A stretch of DNA of 64,000 nucleotides. It comes from Thioclava sp. GXIMD4216 (GTDB taxonomy: Bacteria > Pseudomonadota > Alphaproteobacteria > Rhodobacterales > Rhodobacteraceae). Made by a program: the position numbers and the translations under genes. Every line of letters starts with the position of its first letter. Position 1 is the first letter of the stretch. Below the pieces are notes generated by a model. The model worked only from the letters and a program-made list of their open reading frames with translations, was not told the DNA's origin and did no database searches. The DNA is taken from assembly GCF_037949285.1 (NCBI RefSeq), contig NZ_CP149926.1, positions 468,501 to 532,500 of the forward strand, written 5' to 3'. Below are positions 37,690 through 45,474 of this stretch, piece by piece.

Positions 37690-38835
37690 TCAGCCTAGCA
37701 GATGCGCACGATCCAGCGTGAAGCCGCTGCCGATCCAGCGGATTTCCAGCTCGGCCAGCTTATCGCCCAACTCCTTGCCCTGTAAGGCGGGCAAAAGATC
37801 GCGGGCGGTGACCGGAAATGTCTGTGCGGCACCAAAGGCAATCTGCGCGGGCCAGTCGGGTGTCATCGGCATTTCCAGAAGTGCTGCGCGGACAAGCCAT
37901 GCATCACACCCGTCCTCGCCCCCCAGACGATACCCCATTTCGGTGGGACTGCCGATGTCTTGCGCGGCCTCGCGCAGACGGGCCAGACGTTTTGCCTCGG
38001 CCCGTGAGAGGCGCAATGCGGCGGTGGCGGGCTGCGATGTCAGGCAGGCCAGACGTCGCAGCGGATCGGGGCCGCGCCCGTTTTCCAGATGGATCAGCAC
38101 GGGCAGGGCTTTGGCATCCGCACCGGGCAGGAGGCGGGACAGGATGCCGGTTTGCGCCATCGAGGCAATGACGGGCGCAGGATCGGGCGCGGCCAGAAGC
38201 TTGCGCATTTCCGCGCCGATACGCTCGCGGGCGAGGCCGTCAATGCCCTCGGCCAAGGCGGCACAGGCGGCCAGACCTTCGGCATCCGGACCGTTTTCAG
38301 GCGCACCATACCATGCGGTGAAACGGAAGAAGCGCAGGATACGTAGATAGTCCTCGCGAATCCGGTCTTCCGCATGTCCGACAAACCGGAGATGACGCGC
38401 CTGCAGATCCGCCAGACCGCTGCCCAGCGGGTCGAGGACCTCGCCATCCGAGCGTGCGTAAAGGGCGTTCATCGTGAAATCGCGCCGCGCCGCATCTTCG
38501 GCAATATCCGTGGAAAAGGCAACCAGAGCGTGGCGGCCATCGGTCTCCTCGTCGCGGCGGAAGGTGGTGATTTCATGCGGGATATGGTCCGAGACCACTG
38601 TCACCGTGCCGTGTTCTATGCCCGTGGGAATGGGTTTCAGACCAGCGGCATTGGCGAGTGTAATCACGCTTTGTGGCGGGGCATCGGTGGCAATATCCAG
38701 ATCGCTGACCGGTGCACCCAAGGCGGCATTGCGCACACAGCCACCGACAAAGAACGCCTGATGGCCGGCTGTTTCAAGCATCTGCATTACGGCCTGTGTG
38801 GCAGGGGCTGTCAGCCAGTCATCCGTTAGTTTCAT
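37690..38835 (-). CDS. cca: CCA tRNA nucleotidyltransferase / poly(A) polymerase family
   Basis: A 381-residue class II nucleotidyltransferase that adds or repairs the tRNA 3'-CCA end. FVGGCVRNAALG is followed by the metal-binding DLDIATDAPP, then RRDFTMNALY and DRIREDYLRILRFFRF, all diagnostic. ATG at 38835 overlaps the stop of the upstream Nudix gene (ATGA). A longer frame to 38931 lies inside that gene. Some relatives add poly(A) instead, which sequence alone does not settle. Confidence 0.93.
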   Translation of the reverse strand: MKLTDDWLTAPATQAVMQMLETAGHQAFFVGGCVRNAALGAPVSDLDIATDAPPQSVITLANAAGLKPIPTGIEHGTVTVVSDHIPHEITTFRRDEETDGRHALVAFSTDIAEDAARRDFTMNALYARSDGEVLDPLGSGLADLQARHLRFVGHAEDRIREDYLRILRFFRFTAWYGAPENGPDAEGLAACAALAEGIDGLARERIGAEMRKLLAAPDPAPVIASMAQTGILSRLLPGADAKALPVLIHLENGRGPDPLRRLACLTSQPATAALRLSRAEAKRLARLREAAQDIGSPTEMGYRLGGEDGCDAWLVRAALLEMPMTPDWPAQIAFGAAQTFPVTARDLLPALQGKELGDKLAELEIRWIGSGFTLDRAHLLG

Positions 38836-39431
38836 GACGGGGTCAGCCTGTCTGCCAAAGAGCGCAGGATCCGCGCCGTAGCGCCCCAGATATAGTAGGG
38901 GCCATAGGGGGCGGCGTAATAGTGCCGCCACGTGCCACGCCAGCGCCGCCCCTCAAGGCGGAAATTCGCAGGATTAGCGATATGGTGCAGAGGCACGGTG
39001 AACACCTCCTCGACCTCGCCCGGTTCGGGGGCGGGGCGGAACGGCGTCGTGATCCGAGCCAGAACCGGAACCATCGAGAAGCTGGTGACGGTTTCATGCG
39101 GGTCAAGGTGGCCAAGGATCTGCACATTTTCCGAAGGCAGGCCGATTTCCTCGCGGGCTTCGCGTAGGGCGGCGGCCACAGGATCGCGGTCGCCCGCATC
39201 CACCTTACCGCCCGGAAAGGCAATCTGGCCCGGGTGGTGCTTCAGATGGGAGGCGCGTTTTGTCAGATAGAGCTGCGGCCCGAAGGGCGTGTCTTCGAAC
39301 GCCACCAGCACAGCCGCAGGGCGCAGTACGCGCCCCGCAGGCAGGGAGATCCCCTCGTTCAGATCGTAATCCGAAGAGGGTCGCCCCGGTCGGGCCAGAG
39401 CGGCCTGTAACCGGGACGAAAGATCACTCAT
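38832..39431 (-). CDS. CoA pyrophosphatase-type Nudix hydrolase
   Basis: A 199-residue Nudix protein of the NudL/YeaB type, which hydrolyses coenzyme A derivatives. It carries the upstream signature LTKRASHLKHHPGQIAFPGG followed by KVDAGDRDPVAAALREAREE. The first Glu of the general Nudix box is Asp, as is normal in this subfamily. The start at 39431 overlaps hslO by 8 bases and its end overlaps cca by 4, so hslO-Nudix-cca are translationally coupled. Confidence 0.88.
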   Translation of the reverse strand: MSDLSSRLQAALARPGRPSSDYDLNEGISLPAGRVLRPAAVLVAFEDTPFGPQLYLTKRASHLKHHPGQIAFPGGKVDAGDRDPVAAALREAREEIGLPSENVQILGHLDPHETVTSFSMVPVLARITTPFRPAPEPGEVEEVFTVPLHHIANPANFRLEGRRWRGTWRHYYAAPYGPYYIWGATARILRSLADRLTPS

Positions 39432-40446
39432 CCTTGGCCTCGACCGGGGTGCCATCGGGGTTTTTCGTGGCTTCAAACCCCAGCGTCTGCGGATCGAATT
39501 CGTAATGCGCGCCGCAGAACTGGCAATCGGCGGTGACGATGCCGTCTTCGGTGGTCATATGCGTGATGTCCTTGGCCGAATAGATCGACAGGCTGTTGCG
39601 CACCTTATCCGCCGAACAGGTGCAGCCGAATTCCACACGCTGCGGATCGAAGACGCGCGGTTGTTCCTCGTGAAACAATCGCACCAGAAGGTCGGTCGCA
39701 TGGATGCGCGGGCCGATCAGCTCGATCTCTTCGACCGTGTCCAAGAGGATGTTGGCGCGGTTCCAGTTCTCGCCTTCTTCGCCGTCAAGGATGTCCTCGG
39801 CGGTCAGCAGCCCTTCGCTATCGGCACCACCCTCTTCGGGGGCGCGCAGCGGCGAGGCGGGCGGCATATGTTGCAGCATCACACCACCGGCGCGCCATGC
39901 CTCGGACTGGCCGGGCAGGGTGGCGCGGCCATAGGCAAGCTGGAAGCGGGTCGGCAACTGCTCGGACTGTGCGAAATAGGCCTGCGCACAGGCGGTCAGC
40001 GACCCGCCCGCCAGAGGCGTGATGCCCTGATAGGGGGTCGTGCCCTCGCCCTGATCCATCAGAACGGCAAAATAGCCTTTGCCGATCTGGGGGAAACCGT
40101 CGCCCGCCTCGTCAAGGCGGTCCCTGTCAAAGCTGGCCCAAGCGCGGATGCGGGCAGGTTCGCCCTCGGCGGCAGGTGCATAATAGTCGGTGGCGATGAT
40201 GCGGATCGGGCCGTCGCCGCGTACCTGCAGCGACAGCTTCCAGCGCAGTTTGATGGTCTGGCCGATCATCGCGGTCAGCAAGGCGACCTCGGCCACCAGT
40301 GCCTCGACCACGGTGGGGTAGTCATGCTGTTTCAGGACTTCTTCCAGAACACCGTCCAGCCGTGCGACGCGGCCACGGATGTCCGAACGGTCGAGCTGGA
40401 AGGGCAGAACTGTATCGTCCCAGGCGATTTGGGATAGCGTACTCAT
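39424..40446 (-). CDS. hslO: Redox-regulated chaperone Hsp33
   Basis: Hsp33 is a holdase activated when oxidation releases zinc from its C-terminal cysteines. The 340-residue protein has the C-terminal zinc motif GCTCSADKV and, about 35 residues later, CQFCGAHY. The N-terminal core with the AYFAQSEQLPTRF segment is typical. It is the first gene of hslO-Nudix-cca. An RpoH-like promoter lies about 50 bases upstream. Confidence 0.95.
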   Translation of the reverse strand: MSTLSQIAWDDTVLPFQLDRSDIRGRVARLDGVLEEVLKQHDYPTVVEALVAEVALLTAMIGQTIKLRWKLSLQVRGDGPIRIIATDYYAPAAEGEPARIRAWASFDRDRLDEAGDGFPQIGKGYFAVLMDQGEGTTPYQGITPLAGGSLTACAQAYFAQSEQLPTRFQLAYGRATLPGQSEAWRAGGVMLQHMPPASPLRAPEEGGADSEGLLTAEDILDGEEGENWNRANILLDTVEEIELIGPRIHATDLLVRLFHEEQPRVFDPQRVEFGCTCSADKVRNSLSIYSAKDITHMTTEDGIVTADCQFCGAHYEFDPQTLGFEATKNPDGTPVEAKDE

Positions 40447-40499
40447 ATAGGTCCTCGAAGGGGGTTTGCCTTTGGCTTGGCAGCGGGATTACCTTGCCT

Positions 40500-40528
40500 A
40501 TATGGGCGCGACAAGCCGCGAACCCAAG
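40500..40528 (-). promoter_or_regulatory. Heat-shock (RpoH-type) promoter before hslO
   Basis: On the minus strand CTTG (40528-40525) and CCCATAT (40506-40500) are separated by 18 bases, matching the sigma-32 pattern. The -10 lies 54 bases before the hslO ATG. Hsp33 is a heat-shock gene in other bacteria, which supports the reading. Confidence 0.6.
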
Positions 40529-40579
40529 ACCTCGCGGAATTTCCCGCGATTTTGTCGTGTCATATAAAAGGGCTTTGCC

Positions 40580-41035
40580 ATGATTCCACGTTTCGGAGAG
40601 CCGCTGCGCCGAGGGCAGCACTACAGGCGCCGTCCCGGTGCCTATGCACTTTTGCTGCGGGGGGATCAGGTGCTGCTTACCCATCAGGAGAAGCCCGTGC
40701 CGGAATTTCAGCTTCCGGGCGGTGGAATCGATCCCGGCGAGGGGGCGCTTGCGGCACTGCATCGGGAGGTGCGCGAAGAGACCGGCTGGGGTATTTCCGG
40801 CATCCGCAGGATCGGTGCCTATCGGCGTTTCGTCTATATGCCAGATTATAATATGTGGGCTGAGAAAATCTGCCTGATCCATGTTGCGCGACCGACGGTC
40901 TGCTATGGTGCCCCTACAGAAAAAGGGCATAGGGCAGTATGGCAAGATATTGATAAGGCTATAGAAACTCTATCATCTAAAAGTGACCGGCAATTTCTTT
41001 CGCAGGTTTTCGGGCTGCGGATGCCAAGAAAATGA
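40580..41035 (+). CDS. Nudix hydrolase of unknown substrate
   Basis: A 151-residue Nudix protein with a canonical box running from GGGIDPGE (near 48-55) to REVREETGW (near 63-71), and a basic start MIPRFGEPLRRGQHYRRRPG. The substrate is unknown. It is divergent from hslO across 133 bases that contain the hslO promoter. It ends 180 bases before the adhesin gene, separated by a CtrA-type box, so it is probably not part of the secretion operon. Confidence 0.85.
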   Translation: MIPRFGEPLRRGQHYRRRPGAYALLLRGDQVLLTHQEKPVPEFQLPGGGIDPGEGALAALHREVREETGWGISGIRRIGAYRRFVYMPDYNMWAEKICLIHVARPTVCYGAPTEKGHRAVWQDIDKAIETLSSKSDRQFLSQVFGLRMPRK

Positions 41036-41105
41036 GCAGGTAAAATGTGGCGTATTTTTGTCACATGCGTGGCCCTCGCGTCATAAGTATGGCCATTAAT
41101 TGACG

Positions 41106-41121
41106 TTAAGAGACATTTAAC
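41106..41121 (+). promoter_or_regulatory. CtrA-type box before the adhesin operon
   Basis: TTAAGAGACATTTAAC is an exact TTAA-N7-TTAAC, the consensus for the cell-cycle regulator CtrA. It is 95 bases upstream of the adhesin ATG and is preceded by another TTAA six bases away (41096-41099). I found no other full TTAA-N7-TTAA in the intergenic regions of this window. Confidence 0.65.
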
Positions 41122-41215
41122 TAGGCTTGTCAGCGAAAATCCGCTACCGCTTGGGAGAGCAAAAACAAATGCAGTCAAAAGAGCTGCACATCTTTTTTGA
41201 GGCGGAGCAAGACTC

Positions 41216-44122
41216 ATGGCAAAGTCAGTGGACTTTGCCGTCCGTGATGTTACGGGCGGCGTTTCTCGTGGAACGGTTGCAGGCGATGGTGCTGGCGATT
41301 TTATCCAGGTCGGGAGCGGCGACGCGGTTTCGTTGAATCTGCGCAAAACGAATATTTTGAAATACGAACGCGCTGGCGGCGATTTGCACGTCGTTCTGAC
41401 CGACGGTCGCGTTGTGGATCTGGCAGGCTTTTTCGAGGCCCCTGCCAACACGCTGTATATCTCTGCCGATGGCGAGATCACGCAGGTCAATCTGGAAGAT
41501 AGCGGCGACGGCGTGCTGTTTGCCAATTACTCCGAGCCGGAAATCATCGGCAAGTGGAGCCCCAATGACGAGCTGGCCTTCCTGGATGGCGACGACATTC
41601 TTGCTCCGGTCGAGGAAGATACCGCCGGTATGGCCGGCTTTGCTCCGCTGCTCGGACTTGGTCCGTTGTTGGCAGGCGGTGCGGCGGCTGCGGGCGCGGT
41701 TGCGCTGGCCAGCGGCGGTGGCGACGATGAAGATGACGATAAAGACAAAAACACCGGTGGCAGCGACGATGGTGATGATGATGCCATCATCCCGACGGTC
41801 AATGACCCCGATGCCGATTACACGCTGACCACCAATACCGATGATCCCAAGGCCGAGGTCAGCGGGACCGGCGAGCCCGGATCGACCGTTGTTGTGACGC
41901 TGGGGGACCAGACGATCGAGACCACGGTGGACGAGAATGGCGACTGGGCCGTGACCTTCGAGGATGATACCTTCCCGTCGGATGGGGATATGACCTCGAC
42001 CGTTGTGGTAACGTCGCCTGGCGGAACGGAATACACCCTTGATGGTCCGGATTTCCTGATCGACATGACGCCGCCTGCGGTCGAAGTGACCTATGGTGCG
42101 GAATCGACCTCCGATATCGAGAATCTGGCCGAATATGCGGACGGGATCTCGATTGGCGGGACGGGCGAGGCCGGGGCCTCGATTACGGTCACGATCAACG
42201 GTCAGGAACAAAGCACCACGGTTGACACCGATGGCAACTGGAGTGTGACGTTCACGCAAGACCAGCTTCCGGCGGGCGAATACTCGACGGATATGGTGGT
42301 GACCGCGACCGATGTGAACGGGAACGTCACCGTTCTTAACGATGTTCTGGTCGTCGATACCGAACTTAATGTATCCTTCTCTTCGGCCAATGTGACCGCT
42401 GACAATGTGGTCAGCGCGGCAGAAGCCTCTTCGGGCTTCACCCTTTCGGGGACGACCGATCTGGACGCGACGTCGGTCAGCGTGTCGATCAACGGCAAGA
42501 TCTATGATGCAACGGTCGATGCCAGCGGAAACTGGAGCGCGGTTGTCACGGATTCGTCGCTGTCGAGCGGCAGCTATGTGGCGACCGTGACCGCAATCGA
42601 TGATGCGGGCAACGTCTCCACCGCTACGAAATCCGTAACGGTGGATAGCTCGGTGTCGGTGGGCATCGACAGCACGCAGATGGGCGATAACGTGATCAGC
42701 GGCTCGGAAACCTCCGGCATGATCCTGACGGGGACCGCAGAGGCACTGGCCACGGTCACTGTCAGCTTCGGCTCGGGCACGCGAACGGTCGTTGCCGGTG
42801 CCGATGGCTCCTGGAGCGCGAATTTCAGCGCCTCCGAAGTGCCTGCCGATAGCTCTGCCGCGACGATCAGCGTGAGCGCAACCGATGCCTATGGCAATAC
42901 GGCCAGCGCAAGCCAGACGATCAAGGTGGACACCGTTCTGGATACGCTGACCGTTTCGACCAGCACGCCCAATGATGATCTGGCCGATAATGTGGTCAAC
43001 GCCACCGAGCGGGCTGGCGGTCTTGTGCTGAGCGGCACGGTCGAAGTCGGGGCGCAATCGGTGACGGTGACGCTGGCGGATGGCAGCCAGATTTCGGCAA
43101 CCGTGAACTCGGCGACCGGAACCTGGAGCGCGACGGTTCCGGCGGATAGCCTGCCCGAGGGTGCCGCGGCAACCGAAACCCTGACCGTGACCGCCGTGGA
43201 TGCATATGGCAATAGCGGTTCGACCACGCTGGATGTCGTCTTCGATACGGTTGTCGAGAACTTCTCGGTCAACTCGGTGACGGCCGATAACACCGTGAAC
43301 AGCGCCGAAGCGGCCAGCGGGTTCGCGATTTCGGGCACTGTCGAGGCAGGGTCGACCATCACCGTGACGATCACCGAAACCGGTGCGACCCAGACGGTGA
43401 CGGTCGGGGCCGACGGGACGTGGACGACCACATTCGGCACCGATGATCTGCCCGCAGGCACCGGCACGGCGACCTATTCGATCACCGCGGTCGATGCACA
43501 TGGCAACACGCTTGAAGGCGATACCGCGACCTCCGGCACCTTCAGCTATGACCTCGAAGCGCCCGAAGCGCCCGATGTCACCTGGTCCACCAACGGGTCG
43601 AGCACCGTGCGTGCCCTTTATACCGACTCCGATGGCGAGGCTGATAGCTACACCGTGTCGGCAATCTCCGGCGATGGGACGGTGACCGAGCTGACGCATA
43701 CCGCAACCGCCGCGAATGACGGTTCGGGCGAGGACATCTATTCCTTCTCGTCGCAGGCCATGAGCACCTATTTCGCGGTGACGGATGTTGATGCGGCAGG
43801 CAATGAAAGTTCGACCCTGACCGTTTCCAGCGAAACCGAGGTCAATCTTGATCTGTCGCGCGCCGGTCTGGACCAGTTCGATTTCTCCAAGATCGACCTT
43901 GATCTGGCGGATGTGAACCTGACCATCAGCGGCGACCAGATCCAGTCCCTGACCGGTGCGGAAAATACGCTGATCATCGAGGGGGACTCCGATGATACCG
44001 TCAGTGTCTCGGGGATGACCAAATCCGACACAAGCGATATGGATGGTTACACGCTTTACACGCTCGATGACGGCGATGCGAAGCTTTATGTCGATGACAG
44101 CATCACGACCTCTGTAATCTAA
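41216..44122 (+). CDS. BapA/LapA-like Ig-repeat adhesin, type I secretion substrate
   Basis: A 968-residue secreted surface protein. It opens with a BapA-prefix-like domain (about 5-75), followed by a hydrophobic Ala/Gly/Leu segment (about 139-166) and an acidic Asp/Gly linker (167-190). About six Ig-like repeats of roughly 90-100 residues follow (about 195-790), with recurring D-G-W/GTW and VTATD-YGN patterns, and the end YTLDDGDAKLYVDDSITTSVI resembles the targeting tail of such substrates. I see no RTX nonapeptides. The start has GGAG eight bases upstream. The next three genes encode a complete type I exporter. A role in biofilm or surface attachment is inferred from the family. Confidence 0.85.
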   Translation: MAKSVDFAVRDVTGGVSRGTVAGDGAGDFIQVGSGDAVSLNLRKTNILKYERAGGDLHVVLTDGRVVDLAGFFEAPANTLYISADGEITQVNLEDSGDGVLFANYSEPEIIGKWSPNDELAFLDGDDILAPVEEDTAGMAGFAPLLGLGPLLAGGAAAAGAVALASGGGDDEDDDKDKNTGGSDDGDDDAIIPTVNDPDADYTLTTNTDDPKAEVSGTGEPGSTVVVTLGDQTIETTVDENGDWAVTFEDDTFPSDGDMTSTVVVTSPGGTEYTLDGPDFLIDMTPPAVEVTYGAESTSDIENLAEYADGISIGGTGEAGASITVTINGQEQSTTVDTDGNWSVTFTQDQLPAGEYSTDMVVTATDVNGNVTVLNDVLVVDTELNVSFSSANVTADNVVSAAEASSGFTLSGTTDLDATSVSVSINGKIYDATVDASGNWSAVVTDSSLSSGSYVATVTAIDDAGNVSTATKSVTVDSSVSVGIDSTQMGDNVISGSETSGMILTGTAEALATVTVSFGSGTRTVVAGADGSWSANFSASEVPADSSAATISVSATDAYGNTASASQTIKVDTVLDTLTVSTSTPNDDLADNVVNATERAGGLVLSGTVEVGAQSVTVTLADGSQISATVNSATGTWSATVPADSLPEGAAATETLTVTAVDAYGNSGSTTLDVVFDTVVENFSVNSVTADNTVNSAEAASGFAISGTVEAGSTITVTITETGATQTVTVGADGTWTTTFGTDDLPAGTGTATYSITAVDAHGNTLEGDTATSGTFSYDLEAPEAPDVTWSTNGSSTVRALYTDSDGEADSYTVSAISGDGTVTELTHTATAANDGSGEDIYSFSSQAMSTYFAVTDVDAAGNESSTLTVSSETEVNLDLSRAGLDQFDFSKIDLDLADVNLTISGDQIQSLTGAENTLIIEGDSDDTVSVSGMTKSDTSDMDGYTLYTLDDGDAKLYVDDSITTSVI

Positions 44123-44131
44123 GGCGGGTAG

Positions 44132-45460
44132 ATGGCTGATATGTGCAATTCCCGGACGGTTCTCGTCCGGGCGGCACTTCTGAGTGTCGTGATGACCTCT
44201 CTTTCTGGTTGTCTGGGCGGAGGGACGCCGTTTCCCTCTGGCCGGTCGGCCTATGCGCCCTCCGAGAACGGCTTTGCCGAACAGCCTCCCGGTGTGACGG
44301 CGCAAAGCTCTGCGATTATCGGCGATCTGGCGTCCCGACGTTCTGTCCTGCCTGCGGGTGGGGCCTATGATCAGGTCGCCAAAGCGGTTCTGGGCTACCA
44401 GAAAAGTGCCGCCCAGTCCGAACTTGTCGTCAAGAAGCTGACCGCTCAGGCCAAATCGAAAAACTGGCTGCCCACTCTGAAGCCGGGCGTCAGCCTGACC
44501 TCGCTGGGGGATCTGGCGACGTCGATCGTTCTGGATCAGGTGCTGTTTGACAATGGGGCCAAACGGGCCGAGCGCGAATATGCCGCGGCCGATGTCGAAC
44601 TGGCAGCGGTGAACCTGTCTTCGGATTACAACGACAAGGTCTATTCGGCACTTGCCCATTATATCAAGGCCCGTCAGGCCGAAGCCGAGGGCGCTGCGGC
44701 CACGCAGGCCAGCAACAAGCTGTCAGAATATGACAATATCATGCGCCAGCGCGTGGAAGGCGGCCTGTCGGATATGTCCGAGCAGCGGGTGCTGACCCAG
44801 AAGCTGATCGATATGCAGGCCACCGAGGCCGCATTGCGCGACACCGCCCGCTCAGAGATTGCGCAGCTTGAGTCCATGACGGGCGGCGCTGCGGTGCCTG
44901 CGCGGGGAATCGATGCACTGAATATTCCCGATCCGTTGCCCGATGCGCTGAGCGTCAAAGAAGCCGAAGGCAATCGTGGCCTGACCGTCGCCGAAGCAAA
45001 GATCAGCCGTGCGGGGCTGTTGCCGGGGTTGTCGGCCAGCGCCTCTGTCGGGAGCGGTAAACCGGATGCGGGGGTCAATCTTGGCACCAGCAGCGGGTTC
45101 GGTTTCGGCACGGGCGATCAGCTCAAGGCGCTGGATGCGGCGCGCCAATCGGCGCAGCAGCAGGTCGAACAGGCACGGCAGGAAGCCTATCAGGATGTGG
45201 TGACGCTGAAATCCAAGCTGACGGCTGCAGAGGCGAAGCAGGGGCGGGATGCCAATGTGGTTGCCGAAATGGAAAAGAGCCTTGCGCTTTACACCGAGCA
45301 GTACCGTCTGGGCGGGCGCAGCCTGATGGAGCTTGTTAACCAATTTGAAAATTATGCCGAGATGCGGCAGGACTTGGCTGGACAAAAGTACGATATCGCC
45401 CTGATAAGGCTAGAAATCGCACGCCGGTACGGGCTCCTTGTCGACGGGAGCGTCATTTAG
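44132..45460 (+). CDS. TolC-family outer membrane component of the type I exporter
   Basis: A 442-residue outer membrane channel protein with a lipoprotein signal (SLSGC near residue 27). Two halves of long helical repeats follow, e.g. YNDKVYSALAHYIKARQAEA and QYRLGGRSLMELVNQFENYAEM, the latter typical of TolC-like factors. It starts 9 bases after the adhesin stop and ends 14 bases before the ABC gene. It should form the outer membrane conduit for the adhesin. Confidence 0.9.
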   Translation: MADMCNSRTVLVRAALLSVVMTSLSGCLGGGTPFPSGRSAYAPSENGFAEQPPGVTAQSSAIIGDLASRRSVLPAGGAYDQVAKAVLGYQKSAAQSELVVKKLTAQAKSKNWLPTLKPGVSLTSLGDLATSIVLDQVLFDNGAKRAEREYAAADVELAAVNLSSDYNDKVYSALAHYIKARQAEAEGAAATQASNKLSEYDNIMRQRVEGGLSDMSEQRVLTQKLIDMQATEAALRDTARSEIAQLESMTGGAAVPARGIDALNIPDPLPDALSVKEAEGNRGLTVAEAKISRAGLLPGLSASASVGSGKPDAGVNLGTSSGFGFGTGDQLKALDAARQSAQQQVEQARQEAYQDVVTLKSKLTAAEAKQGRDANVVAEMEKSLALYTEQYRLGGRSLMELVNQFENYAEMRQDLAGQKYDIALIRLEIARRYGLLVDGSVI

Positions 45461-45474
45461 CAGGGTAGAGAGTT

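Noticed and set aside
41800..43560. Repeated segments in the adhesin gene that could look like a DNA repeat array
   Set aside because: They are diverged Ig-like protein repeats in one open frame. Spacing and identity do not fit CRISPR or satellite DNA.
41225..44659. Open minus-strand frame of 1,144 codons opposite the adhesin gene
   Set aside because: It is an antisense shadow produced by the biased codons of the repeat-rich adhesin. The translation is Arg/Gly/His/Ile-rich with no recognisable domain or ribosome site, and the plus strand encodes a clear multi-domain protein.
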